A stretch of DNA of 64,000 bases from Pseudomonas pisciculturae (lineage in GTDB: Bacteria; Pseudomonadota; Gammaproteobacteria; Pseudomonadales; Pseudomonadaceae), in contig NZ_JACVZE010000003.1 in assembly GCF_015461805.1 (NCBI RefSeq), positions 558,001-622,000 on the forward strand, in the 5' to 3' direction. Both the position numbers and the translations under genes were made by a program. This document shows positions 15,738 through 24,145 of the stretch, in pieces. The notes below the pieces were generated by a model, which was not told the DNA's origin, did no database searches, and was given only the letters and a program-made list of their open reading frames with translations. How positions within the stretch are numbered: position 1 is the first letter of the stretch; each line of letters starts with the position of its first letter.

Positions 15738-16589
15738 CTAAACGGGGCTGTTTGCGCATAAATCGTACAGTTCGCTCTGAAGACACTGCCCCGCCTCCCC
15801 CAAACCACTGCGGGCATACAACGCCAGCCGCACGCCTTGCACCACGGGCAAGCCACTGTCCGCAGCCAGCACCACATGCCCGGCTTGCACTACTCGCAGC
15901 GGCAACAAACTGATGCCCAACCCCGCCGCCACTGCCGCACACACACTGGCCAGGCTCGCGCTGGAATAGCCGATACGCCAGCGCCAGCCCGCAACCTCCA
16001 GGTGTTGCAGCATTTCATTGCGGTACAACCCGCCCACCGGAAACGCCACCAATGGCAGCGGGTCGCGGCTCAGGGATGGCGTGCTGCGGCTGTCCACCCA
16101 GCACAGCGGCTCCGGCCAGGAAGCGAGGCAGTCATCGCTGTCGCCCATCTGCTTGACCAGCAGCACGTCAAACTCACCGGCGCGGTACTGGCGCTGCAAT
16201 TCCGGGCCGAGGCCGCTGGTGACTTCCAAACGTACGCGTGGAAAAGCCCGCACAAATGCCGACAGCAACGGCATCAGGCGCTCGGAGGCAAAGTCTTCCG
16301 GCACGCCCAGGCGTAGCACGCCGTCGCTTTGCTGGTTGATCAACACGTCGGCCGCTTCTTCATGCAGGGCCAGGATGCGCCGTGCGTAGGCCAGCAGGCG
16401 CTCACCCTCAACGGTGGCGACCACATGACGCTGGTCACGGTCGAGCAGTTGGCACCCCGCGACATCCTCCAGACGGCGAATCTGCTGGCTGACCGTGGAT
16501 TGGGTCAGGTGCAGGCGTTCGGCAGCGCGGGTGAAGTTGCCGCAATCCACTACGGCCACAAAACTGCGTAACAACACAGGGTCGAACAT
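15738..16589 (-). CDS. LysR-family transcriptional regulator
   Basis: A 283-residue regulator with the N-terminal helix-turn-helix (LRSFVAVVDCGNFTRAAERL, then TQSTVSQQIRRLE; about 4-60) and an effector domain from about 90. ATG 16589 gives the usual short N-terminus (MFDPVLLRSF). It is transcribed away from the deaminase-MFS gene pair, with about 105 bases between the two starts, the classical LysR arrangement. It therefore probably controls that pair. On its other side it faces the tonB operon promoter. Confidence 0.88.
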   Translation of the reverse strand: MFDPVLLRSFVAVVDCGNFTRAAERLHLTQSTVSQQIRRLEDVAGCQLLDRDQRHVVATVEGERLLAYARRILALHEEAADVLINQQSDGVLRLGVPEDFASERLMPLLSAFVRAFPRVRLEVTSGLGPELQRQYRAGEFDVLLVKQMGDSDDCLASWPEPLCWVDSRSTPSLSRDPLPLVAFPVGGLYRNEMLQHLEVAGWRWRIGYSSASLASVCAAVAAGLGISLLPLRVVQAGHVVLAADSGLPVVQGVRLALYARSGLGEAGQCLQSELYDLCANSPV

Positions 16590-16694
16590 GGCGCTCACCA
16601 TTTCATTTGCCACTGGTTGGCATGGTTATATTTAATTTCAGAATACCTTAGCGGCTGCTCATACTTCACGCTCCATCCGGCCCGAGGACGTTTG

Positions 16695-17156
16695 ATGAGC
16701 GATGATCAGCAACACCTGCAACGCGCTATCGCCTTGGCGCGCACTAATGTCGCCGCAGGCGGCCGCCCGTTCGGCGCTGTGCTGACGCGCAGCGGCGCAG
16801 TGCTGGTCGAAGCCGTGAATGAAATCCACCTGACCCAAGACCCCACCGCTCACGCCGAGCTGCTGGCGATTCGTAAAGCCAGCCAGCAACTTGGCGCGCG
16901 CCTGGACGGCTGTGTGATCTATGCCAGCGGCCAACCCTGCCCGATGTGCTTGAGCGCCATGTACTTGTGCGGCGTGGAGCGGGTGGTGTTTGCGGCCAGC
17001 AATGAAATGGCCGAGCCCTTCGGCCTGTCGACGGCGGCAATCGGCCAACAGGTCGGCTTGCCCTTAAGCGAACAGCGCTTGCCGATTCAGCATCTGCCCG
17101 ACGCCGCCGTGACCGCGCTCTATCACCACTGGAAAACCCTGCATGACCCTCAATAA
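16695..17156 (+). CDS. Nucleoside/guanine deaminase-family protein (CDA fold)
   Basis: Zinc-dependent cytosine-deaminase-fold enzyme of 153 residues. Zinc and catalytic residues are visible: HAE (53-55) and PCPMC (81-85). Length, DPTAHAE and the CxxC followed by LSAMYLCGVERVVFAASN fit the guanine deaminase (GuaD)/TadA-like branch, and the substrate is most likely a purine base or related heterocycle. ATG 16695 follows GAGGA; an upstream in-frame ATG at 16617 would add an unconserved extension overlapping the promoter. It overlaps the MFS gene by 14 bases, suggesting that the transporter moves the substrate or product. Confidence 0.87.
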   Translation: MSDDQQHLQRAIALARTNVAAGGRPFGAVLTRSGAVLVEAVNEIHLTQDPTAHAELLAIRKASQQLGARLDGCVIYASGQPCPMCLSAMYLCGVERVVFAASNEMAEPFGLSTAAIGQQVGLPLSEQRLPIQHLPDAAVTALYHHWKTLHDPQ

Positions 17157-18312
17157 ATCCCTCGCGGGCTGGGGCCTGCTGGTGGTGCTGGGCCTGAACC
17201 TGCGGCCGATCCTCAGTTCCATCAGCCCCTTGCTCGGTGAAATCCGCCTGGCCACCGGCCTGAGCTTCCAGAGCAGTGCCCTGCTTACCAGCCTGCCGGT
17301 AATTTGCATGGGCCTGGTGGCGCTGGTGGGTGTGCGCGTCGAAGCGCAACTGGGCGAACGGCGCGGCATCGCGTTGGGCCTGATGATGATTCTGCTGGCG
17401 TGTCTGGCACGCTGGCTGATGGGCCAAGGCTCGACGCTGCTGGTGACGGCGCTGCTGGGGGGTGCCGGCGTGGCGCTGATCCAGGCGTTGGTGCCGGCGA
17501 TGATCAAGCGCGAATTCCATCACCGCGTACCGGTGGCGATGGGGGTGTACTCGGCCTCGCTGATGGCCGGCGGCGGTTTGGCGGCGTTGTTCAGCCCGTT
17601 GGTCGCTACGCACTTCAAGGATTGGCAGGCGGGGTTGGGCGTGTGGTTGTTGCCGGCGTTGGGGGCACTGCTGTTGTGGGCCTGGTTACCACTGGGGGCG
17701 GCCAAGAGCGCAAAAGAAACCCCCGCGTTCAAGGGCCTGCGCAACCGCCGCGCGTGGTTGCTGGCGCTGTATTTCGGCTTGGTGAACTGCGGCTACATGA
17801 GCCTGGTGGCGTGGCTGCCGGCGTTTTACCAGCAACTGGGCTGGGGCGTATTGCCCAGCGGTTCGTTGCTGGCGTTCATGACGATCTTCCAGGTGATCGC
17901 CGCGTTGCTGATGCCGGTGCTGGCGCAGCGCGGCGTCGACCGCCGTCCGCTGCTGGGTATCAGCCTGCTGGCGCAGACCGTGGGCTACCTCGGGCTGATC
18001 CTGGCCCCGCTGCAATTCCCTCATCTGTGGGTGGCGTTATGCGGCTTTGGCCTGGGGGCGTGTTTTGCCCTGAGCCTGCTGCTGACCCTCGACCACCACC
18101 GCGACCCGCGACAAGCCGGGCAATTGGCGGCCTTTGTGCAAGGCGTGGGCTTTTTGATCAATGCGGTTTCGCCGTGGATGACCGGCTGGCTGCGTGAGCT
18201 CACCGGTAGCTTTGTCAGTGCCTGGGTGTTGCTGGCGGTGACTGCGGTAGCGATGCTGGTAGTGACCCGCGTGTTCAGCCCCGCCACCTACCGCACGGCA
18301 CCCGCTCTATAG
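17143..18312 (+). CDS. MFS transporter, CynX/NimT-like
   Basis: Inner-membrane major-facilitator protein of 389 residues with twelve predicted helices. The N-terminal segment LNLRPILSSISPLLGEIR (about 20-37) is the signature of the CynX (cyanate)/NimT (2-nitroimidazole) subgroup, whose members carry small heterocycles or anions. The gene starts within the deaminase gene and is probably translationally coupled to it. No other genes follow before the next LysR gene. Confidence 0.9.
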   Translation: MTLNKSLAGWGLLVVLGLNLRPILSSISPLLGEIRLATGLSFQSSALLTSLPVICMGLVALVGVRVEAQLGERRGIALGLMMILLACLARWLMGQGSTLLVTALLGGAGVALIQALVPAMIKREFHHRVPVAMGVYSASLMAGGGLAALFSPLVATHFKDWQAGLGVWLLPALGALLLWAWLPLGAAKSAKETPAFKGLRNRRAWLLALYFGLVNCGYMSLVAWLPAFYQQLGWGVLPSGSLLAFMTIFQVIAALLMPVLAQRGVDRRPLLGISLLAQTVGYLGLILAPLQFPHLWVALCGFGLGACFALSLLLTLDHHRDPRQAGQLAAFVQGVGFLINAVSPWMTGWLRELTGSFVSAWVLLAVTAVAMLVVTRVFSPATYRTAPAL

Positions 18313-18409
18313 ATATGCATTTAAGATCTACATAAAACAAACATGCTTCATTGACGGAATAAGCACGCCCCTTAAAATCCCGGTTCCCCTCTTGGACGCC
18401 GGGCGCCCC

Positions 18410-19330
18410 ATGGATCTTCGCCAACTGCGCTATTTCATCGCGCTCAACGAGCACCGCAGTTTCGTGCGCGCCGCCGACGCCATGGGCATCACGCAGCCGG
18501 CGTTCAGCCGCAGTATCCAGGGCCTCGAGCAGGAATTCGGTTGCGTACTGGTAGACCGCGCCCACAAAGACCTGCGCCCTACCCCCGAAGGCCAGGTGGT
18601 GCTGCAACATGCCCTGAGCCTGGTGCAGGGCGCTGCGTTACTGAGCCATGAAGTCACGCGTATGAGCAAGCTCGACGCCGGTGAACTCCTATTTGGCAGC
18701 GATGTGGTGGCGGCAGTAAATCTGGTGCCCCAAGCGATAGCACATTTCATCGGCACACATCCTAGGGTGCGCAGTAGTTTAGTGGTGGATAACTGGGAAA
18801 AACTGGGGCACAAACTCAGCCGCGAAGAAATCGAATTTTTTGTCGCCGATATACGCCACTTCGAGGCCGATCCGAACTTTCAAACCCAACCCCTAACCCG
18901 CCGGCGCAACCAGTTTTTCTGCCGCGCCGGGCACCCCTTACTGGCCAAGGACAGCGTGTCAACCAATGACCTGTTCGAATACCCGCTGGCCACACCGTTG
19001 ATCCCCCCAGGAGCTCGCAAGTTGTTGGCCAACCTGAGTGGGCGTATCAACTTTTCGTCAGCCATTGAGCTGGAACACTTCTCGGCATTGGCAGCCATCG
19101 TGATGCAGTCCGATGCGATTGGTCTTGGAGCTACCGAAGCGTTTGTCGATGGCTTCGCCACTGGAGAACTGGTGGCACTGCATTGGCGCAATGTGCCGCA
19201 GAGCTTCGACAGCCTGAACAACCACTGCGGAATCATCCACCGCGCCGGGTATCGCTTGTCGCCCGCGGCCTGGAGAATGATTGAAACGTTGGTGGCGGTA
19301 GATAAGCAATACGCAAGCATTGCCATTTAG
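18410..19330 (+). CDS. LysR-family transcriptional regulator
   Basis: A 306-residue regulator. The start MDLRQLRYFIALNEHRSFVR and the recognition region TQPAFSRSIQGLEQEFGCVL make a standard LysR helix-turn-helix (about 1-60), with a substrate-binding-like domain from about 90. ATG 18410 was chosen over the in-frame codon six residues upstream because the family begins at MDLRQLRYF. It stands alone; the target is not evident from neighbours, as the MFS gene is upstream on the same strand and a small exported protein gene follows. Confidence 0.88.
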   Translation: MDLRQLRYFIALNEHRSFVRAADAMGITQPAFSRSIQGLEQEFGCVLVDRAHKDLRPTPEGQVVLQHALSLVQGAALLSHEVTRMSKLDAGELLFGSDVVAAVNLVPQAIAHFIGTHPRVRSSLVVDNWEKLGHKLSREEIEFFVADIRHFEADPNFQTQPLTRRRNQFFCRAGHPLLAKDSVSTNDLFEYPLATPLIPPGARKLLANLSGRINFSSAIELEHFSALAAIVMQSDAIGLGATEAFVDGFATGELVALHWRNVPQSFDSLNNHCGIIHRAGYRLSPAAWRMIETLVAVDKQYASIAI

Positions 19331-19443
19331 CCTCAAGATTGCCAATGACACCCCCGCCCTACGATGGCTGAAAAAGGCACCCGGATGGGGTTCATTGTAT
19401 CGACTCAACGTTTTTTGGTTCTATTTACTCAGGAAGAGTGCCC

Positions 19444-19758
19444 ATGACTGCCCTGCCCCATTTCATCCCTTCAATAGCCCTTTTTTTGCTGCCTCTGTTA
19501 GCCCAGGCCGAGCCCGTCTCGCCCGCGGTCGAAGGTTCTTTCATAGAAGTCGTGAACAAAACCAAGACCCCGCTGGATATTGTTCAGGGGAAATGGACTA
19601 CCGTGGTTCTGCCGGGAGCAAGCTTGCGGGTCGAAGATACGAAAAATCCCCCCCTGACGATCGCCACGAAAACCCGCGGAGCCGCTATCCGATTTGTAAC
19701 ACTCTCGCACGCTCGAGGCTGTAAGGCGCAAACCTGCCTGCTGATTACAGGCGAATAA
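19444..19758 (+). CDS. Small exported protein of unknown function
   Basis: A 104-residue protein with a clear signal peptide (cleavage after LLAQA, about residue 22), leaving a mature domain of about 82 residues. The mature part begins EPVSPAVEGSFIEVVNKTKT, is mostly predicted beta strand and carries two cysteines (GCKAQTC) that could form a disulfide. ATG 19444 lies seven bases after AGGAAG and is preferred to the GTG two codons upstream. I do not recognise the family. It ends three bases before the stop of the convergent desaturase gene. Confidence 0.7.
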   Translation: MTALPHFIPSIALFLLPLLAQAEPVSPAVEGSFIEVVNKTKTPLDIVQGKWTTVVLPGASLRVEDTKNPPLTIATKTRGAAIRFVTLSHARGCKAQTCLLITGE

Positions 19759-19761
19759 GCA

Positions 19762-20835
19762 TCATCTAGGGGCAGGATGGTTTATCGCCAACCGAGCCTG
19801 CTCCCCACACTCATAACGATTGGCCCGCGCAAACGTCCCGAAATCATTGAAACGCACACCCATCTCGGCCATCACTTTATGCGCGACCCTGGCCGTCATC
19901 TGACGAATGTAGAACGGTTCCTTCACCACAAAATGGTGGATGCCGTGGGTGCTGCCGAAGTTGAAGCAAAACGCCTGCAACGGCCACATCCACCAGGGGT
20001 TCAGCACCTGGGTTTGCTGGATCACGTTGCCCAGCTCCACATCTCCGTAGTAATGCATGTTGGAACTGACAAAGTGCAGGCAGAACGTGCGCAACACGTT
20101 CGGGCCGATGATCACCACGGCAGCGATATCGATCACCTGCATCATCTGCAAGGTACCGGCTGACCACTCGATGGGCGCGCCCAAGAGGCTGGCGATGCCA
20201 TTGGCCGCATGAAAGCCAAGGAACACATACCACGCGCCCCAATGCAGCAGCGCCAGCGGTGCGTACACCAGCAGCGAGCGCTTGAGGATGCTGAATTTGT
20301 GCTTCCAGGTCTTGGCCCGCAGCATGCGGATAAACGCCGACATGACGTTATCGCCTACCATCAACAACCGCGCGAACCCCCATGGCTCGCCGTTGGTGAT
20401 GGCGCGTTCTTCCATATCGGTCTCGGTGCCCGACACCTTGTGATGGTTGAGGTGTAAGTGGCGGCGTATCCACGGGTTGATGGTGCTCGGCCGCGCCAGC
20501 CACACCAGGCCCATCATCAGGTTGTGGGGCAGGCGTTGCTTGCGAAAGTACATGCTGTGGATCAGGTCGTGTTCCAACTCGTGGGTCAGCGAGGCCAGGA
20601 ATGCGTTGAGCAACAAGCACACCCACCACGCCATGTGACCGGTGATATAGAGCGCTGCCGAGCCGATCATCCCGAGCAAGGCAAACGCCAGGATGCCCGC
20701 GCCCAACGCATCCTGATGCAGCAGCCAGGGGTGTTGCTGGCGCAAGCGCACGCCTTCGGCCAGCACCACTTCGCGGATATGCGCCGAACGCTGTTGCGCG
20801 TTCATCTGCTGGGGACTTGCAGAAGTACCGTCCAT
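19762..20835 (-). CDS. Membrane fatty-acid desaturase
   Basis: Di-iron membrane desaturase of 357 residues. The three histidine boxes are HELEHDLIH (85-93), HLHLNHH (126-132) and HGIHH (297-301), with four hydrophobic spans. It belongs to the FA_desaturase (AlkB-like) superfamily but is not of the acyl-CoA DesB or phospholipid DesA types; the other desaturase in this window is DesA. ATG 20835 lies seven bases after GAGGA. It is divergent from an AraC-type regulator gene, which probably controls it. The substrate is not known. Confidence 0.87.
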   Translation of the reverse strand: MDGTSASPQQMNAQQRSAHIREVVLAEGVRLRQQHPWLLHQDALGAGILAFALLGMIGSAALYITGHMAWWVCLLLNAFLASLTHELEHDLIHSMYFRKQRLPHNLMMGLVWLARPSTINPWIRRHLHLNHHKVSGTETDMEERAITNGEPWGFARLLMVGDNVMSAFIRMLRAKTWKHKFSILKRSLLVYAPLALLHWGAWYVFLGFHAANGIASLLGAPIEWSAGTLQMMQVIDIAAVVIIGPNVLRTFCLHFVSSNMHYYGDVELGNVIQQTQVLNPWWMWPLQAFCFNFGSTHGIHHFVVKEPFYIRQMTARVAHKVMAEMGVRFNDFGTFARANRYECGEQARLAINHPAPR

Positions 20836-20935
20836 GATCACATCCTCTGTTTATCGATGCGTTCATCCTGCCCCAAGCGATCTGGCAGGACGCTAGCCCC
20901 GGACGCCAACCTGTTGACCGCAAGCGCCAATCGAC

Positions 20936-21940
20936 ATGAGTGAACCCACCTCCCTTGCCAGCTGGACCCGCGCCCTGCGCAAGCAGCTCGACGCCCTGGG
21001 CCTCGACAGCGCGGCGCTGTGCCTGCAAGCCGGGCTCGATCCGCAGCAGATGGACAACCCCAATGCGCGCTACCCGCTATCTGCCACCACACGCCTGTGG
21101 GAATTGGCGGTGCAGGCCAGCAGCGACCCGGCGATCGGCTTGCGGGTATCGCGGTTTGTGAGCCCCACCACGTTTCATGCGCTGGGGTATGCATTGGTGG
21201 CCAGCGGCAGCCTGCGGGAGGTGTTCGAGCGCATCGTGCGTTATCACCAGGTGGTCAGCGATGCACTGACGCTGGAGCTTATGGGCGACGGCGAGCGTTA
21301 CCGCTTTCGCCTGTTGCAACCGCCGGGCAGCCCGGCGCCGGCGTTTGAAGCCATTGATGCGTTTGCGGCGATTTATGTGCGCACCTGTCGCAACCGCCTG
21401 GGCCGCGACTATGCGCCGTTGGCCGTGTATCTAAGGCGCCCGGAACCCGCCGACCCTACGCCGTGGCACACGGTGTTTCGCGCACCGGTGTTTTTTGGCG
21501 CGCAGGAAGACCGCCTGGAGTTCGCCGCCCGCGACTTCGACAGCCACCTGGACGACGCCAACCCGGAGCTGGTCGAGCACAACGAAACCGTGCTCAAGCG
21601 CACCCTCGCCCAGCTGCAACCACTGACGTGGGAGCGCAAAGTGCGGCGAGTGATTGAAGCGCAGTTGCCCGATGGTGAACCCAGTGCCGAACGCGTCGCG
21701 CAGGAGCTGCACTTGAGTTTGCGCAGCTTGCAACGGCATTTGGCAGATGAGGGGTGCAGGTTTGATGCGTTGCTCAATGAGTGCCGGGAGAATTTGGCGT
21801 TGTTGCATTTGCGAGACCCGCAGTGCTCATTGGCGGAGATCAGTCATTTGTTGGGGTTTGCTGATACCAGCAGTTTCAACCGGGCGTTCAAGCGGTGGAC
21901 GGGGATGACGCCGGGGCAGTTTCGGGAGGGGTTGAGGTAG
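20936..21940 (+). CDS. AraC-family regulator, OruR/ArgR-like N-terminus
   Basis: A 334-residue transcription factor. Residues about 25-205 form the Arabinose_bd-type ligand domain of the OruR subgroup (SSDPAIGLRVSRFVSPTTFH, ALGYALVASGSLREVFERIV). The C-terminal AraC double helix-turn-helix is at about 235-330 (LHLSLRSLQRHLADEG, then ISHLLGFADTSSFNRAFKRW, TGMTPGQFRE). The start is 100 bases from the start of the divergent desaturase gene, so regulation of membrane lipid desaturation is the natural inference. Confidence 0.9.
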   Translation: MSEPTSLASWTRALRKQLDALGLDSAALCLQAGLDPQQMDNPNARYPLSATTRLWELAVQASSDPAIGLRVSRFVSPTTFHALGYALVASGSLREVFERIVRYHQVVSDALTLELMGDGERYRFRLLQPPGSPAPAFEAIDAFAAIYVRTCRNRLGRDYAPLAVYLRRPEPADPTPWHTVFRAPVFFGAQEDRLEFAARDFDSHLDDANPELVEHNETVLKRTLAQLQPLTWERKVRRVIEAQLPDGEPSAERVAQELHLSLRSLQRHLADEGCRFDALLNECRENLALLHLRDPQCSLAEISHLLGFADTSSFNRAFKRWTGMTPGQFREGLR

Positions 21941-21960
21941 GGGATTTGTGGCGGCTGGAA

Positions 21961-21994
21961 GGGCCTCATCGGGGGCAAGCCCCCGATGAGGCCC
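21961..21994. repeat. Perfect 15-bp hairpin, GGGCCTCATCGGGGG / CCCCCGATGAGGCCC
   Basis: Arms 21961-21975 and 21980-21994 are exact reverse complements around CAAG. It lies between the convergent AraC and receiver genes, where it can act as a bidirectional transcription barrier. It shares the GGGGGCAAGCCCCC core with the REP-derived palindromes at 33704 and 44176. No T tract follows. Confidence 0.8.
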
Positions 21995-22000
21995 TACCAG

Positions 22001-22360
22001 TCACCGCCCACGCCGAAGCAGTTTCCTCACCCGCACCACCAACGCCTTATCCTCAAACGGCTTGAGCAAATAATCATCCTCATGCAGCTCCAACCCACGC
22101 AGACGGTCTTCAATCCCATCCGCCGTGGTCAAAAACAGCACCGGCGTGTCGCCTTTGTGCCGAATCGCCTGCTGCAATTTCCAGGCGTTCAAGCCAGGCA
22201 ACATCACATCCAGGATCACCAGGTCGTATTCGCTGCTTTCAACAAACCGCAGCGCCGCCATGCCATTGGCCGCGACTTCTACGGTGAAACCCGCCTCACT
22301 CAGGCCCCGGGCCATGCGCTGCGCCAGTTGGGGCTGGTCTTCCACTAACAACACCTGCAT
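22001..22360 (-). CDS. Receiver-only response regulator (output domain absent)
   Basis: A 119-residue stand-alone phosphoacceptor domain of the OmpR type. The acidic pair (Glu7-Asp8), phospho-acceptor Asp51 in LVILDVMLPG, Thr79 and Lys100 in YLLKPFE are all present, so it should be phosphorylatable. It ends at VRVRKLLRRGR, the point where OmpR-family proteins continue into the winged-helix DNA-binding domain, so it looks like an OmpR regulator cut at the domain border. No histidine kinase gene is near. It may relay phosphate or act by protein contact. Confidence 0.85.
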   Translation of the reverse strand: MQVLLVEDQPQLAQRMARGLSEAGFTVEVAANGMAALRFVESSEYDLVILDVMLPGLNAWKLQQAIRHKGDTPVLFLTTADGIEDRLRGLELHEDDYLLKPFEDKALVVRVRKLLRRGR

Positions 22361-22460
22361 GCCTTACCTCGTGGTTTGATTACAACTTTGTCATCAAATT
22401 GTGCGGTTTCTGACCCCGTGCGCTGGCTACCGTGACGGCCTGCTTTATGGAGCCTTCACC

Positions 22461-22934
22461 ATGTATCGCACTGCCCTGTTCTTGAGTCTCGCCTTCTGCA
22501 CTGCCGCCCAGGCGACGCCGCAACTGCCACGTCACGCCGAGCTTGATCTGCGCACCGCGCGCCAATTGGCCGATGCCAGCCTGGCCCACTGCACCGCAGC
22601 ACTGACCGTGCTCGACCGCGGCGGCAACCTGTTGCTGGGCCTGCGGGCCGATGGCGTGGGCCCGCACAACAGCGTCGCCAGCCAACGCAAGGCATACACC
22701 GCGCTGTCGACCAAAACCCCGACCCGCTTGTTTGCCGAGCGCGCCCGCAACAACCCCGAAGCGGCCAACCTTAACAGCTTGCCCGAGTTGCTGTTGCTCG
22801 GCGGCGGCGTGCCGCTGTTTGCCGATGCCGAACTGGTCGGTGCGCTGGGCATCGCCGGTGCCGGCGGCGCTGCGCAGGATGAAGCCTGCGCCGTGCAGGC
22901 GGCCGAGCAATTGGGCTTGAAAACTACCCGCTGA
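22461..22934 (+). CDS. Exported GlcG/HbpS-family (DUF336) protein
   Basis: A 157-residue protein with an N-terminal signal peptide cleaved near AAQA (about residue 18). The mature domain has the heme-degrading/GlcG-like fold pattern: ALTVLDRGGNLLLGLRADGV, SQRKAYTALSTKTPTR and ELVGALGIAGAGGAAQDEAC at the C-terminal end. Members bind heme or small molecules, or accompany glycolate and urate genes. It is followed after 23 bases by an exported hydroxyisourate hydrolase-like gene, so the two probably act together in the periplasm. Confidence 0.82.
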   Translation: MYRTALFLSLAFCTAAQATPQLPRHAELDLRTARQLADASLAHCTAALTVLDRGGNLLLGLRADGVGPHNSVASQRKAYTALSTKTPTRLFAERARNNPEAANLNSLPELLLLGGGVPLFADAELVGALGIAGAGGAAQDEACAVQAAEQLGLKTTR

Positions 22935-22957
22935 TCCCTCCTCGAAAGGACTTCTCA

Positions 22958-23368
22958 ATGAAAACCTTAAGCATGACCCTCGCCGCCCTCAGCCTGAGTG
23001 GCCTGTGCAACCTGGCACTGGCGGACGGCAACCCCCTGAGCGTCCACGTGCTCAACCTGGAAAACGGCCTGCCGTCTGCCGGTGTGAGCGTCACTCTGGA
23101 GCAACAGGTGGGCGATCAATGGCAGTCGCTGTCTGAAGGCGTTACCAATCAGCAAGGCCGCATCGCCGAATTGTTCCCGGCCAACCGCAGCATGAAGCCG
23201 GGTGAGTATCGCGTGGTGTTCAAGACCGGCGATTACTACAAAAAAGCGGGCCGCGAGACGTTCTTCCCTGAGGTGCCGGTGATTTTCCAGGTCAAGCAGG
23301 CCGACCAGCATTACCACATCCCACTGTTGCTCAGCCCTTATGGGTTTTCCACGTATCGCGGTTCGTAG
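22958..23368 (+). CDS. Periplasmic 5-hydroxyisourate hydrolase (transthyretin-like)
   Basis: Hydrolyses 5-hydroxyisourate, the product of urate oxidation, to OHCU. The 136-residue precursor has a signal peptide (cleavage after LALA, about 22). The family markers are all visible: the N-terminal PLSVHVLN (His30), the Arg in TNQQGRIAEL (about 68), the HYHIPLLLSP histidine and the C-terminal tetrapeptide YRGS. Cytosolic versions lack the signal, so this is the exported form known in some enterobacteria. No urate oxidase gene is in the window, so its substrate may arise by non-enzymatic oxidation of urate outside the cytoplasm. Confidence 0.88.
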   Translation: MKTLSMTLAALSLSGLCNLALADGNPLSVHVLNLENGLPSAGVSVTLEQQVGDQWQSLSEGVTNQQGRIAELFPANRSMKPGEYRVVFKTGDYYKKAGRETFFPEVPVIFQVKQADQHYHIPLLLSPYGFSTYRGS

Positions 23369-23369
23369 T

Positions 23370-24062
23370 TCAACCGCCGACGCCTGCGGCCTGCCGCAGG
23401 CGTTGCAGGTCCAGCACCTCAATAGCCGCGTAGCTCAAGCCGATGATGCCCTGCTGTTCCAGCGTCTTGAGCTGACTGTTGGTGGTCTGGCGCGACAGGC
23501 CCAACATCGCCGCCAGGTCTTCCTGCGGCAACTGCAAGACGCGGCGCGCCTGGGCGATTTCGCCGTAGCCTTCAGCGATCATCAGCAGCCGGTGGGCCAG
23601 GCGCTGCGACGTGCTCATCAGGCTGATCTGCTCGATGTTGATCAATGACAAGCGCAGCTTGTGGCTCATCAACAGTGCCATGTCCCGCCAATACACTGGT
23701 TGCTCACCCAGAATTTCGAGCATTTGCGCCTGCGGCACCTGCACTAGCGTGCAAGGCCCCATCGCCAATGCATCGTGGGTACGCGGCAAGCTGTCGAATA
23801 GGCAGATTTCACCGAACCAGTAGGGTGATTCGACCAGGCTCAATACCGCTTCCTTGCCCTGGGCATTCACCGCGCTGACCCGCACCGCACCTTCCAGCAC
23901 GGCATACAGGCCGCAGGGCGGGTCGCCGCGCTTGAACAGGTACTCTCCAGCCGTCAGCGAGCGCAACCGCGCCGCCGCCAGCAGACTACGCTGTAGCTCA
24001 ATGGGCAAGTGGCTGAACCAATGGCCGGCGACCAACCGGGCGTGCCATTTCGACGCGATCAT
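23370..24062 (-). CDS. Crp/Fnr-family transcriptional regulator
   Basis: A 230-residue regulator with a cyclic-nucleotide-binding-type sensor domain (about 20-135: GEYLFKRGDPPCGLYAVLEG, WFGEICLFDSLPRTHDALA) and a Crp-type helix-turn-helix (about 155-215: LPQEDLAAMLGLSRQTTNSQ). It has no cysteine cluster for an FNR iron-sulfur centre, so it may bind a nucleotide or another ligand. Its stop is one base from the stop of the convergent hydrolase gene. The start faces the Mpo1-like gene with about 80 bases between the two. Confidence 0.88.
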   Translation of the reverse strand: MIASKWHARLVAGHWFSHLPIELQRSLLAAARLRSLTAGEYLFKRGDPPCGLYAVLEGAVRVSAVNAQGKEAVLSLVESPYWFGEICLFDSLPRTHDALAMGPCTLVQVPQAQMLEILGEQPVYWRDMALLMSHKLRLSLINIEQISLMSTSQRLAHRLLMIAEGYGEIAQARRVLQLPQEDLAAMLGLSRQTTNSQLKTLEQQGIIGLSYAAIEVLDLQRLRQAAGVGG

Positions 24063-24145
24063 GAGAACTCCACAGAGTGTCGCCCAGTTGACAGTTAGGC
24101 GAAGGCTGACAGGGCATGATCAAACATCCTACAGGAGGAATAACA

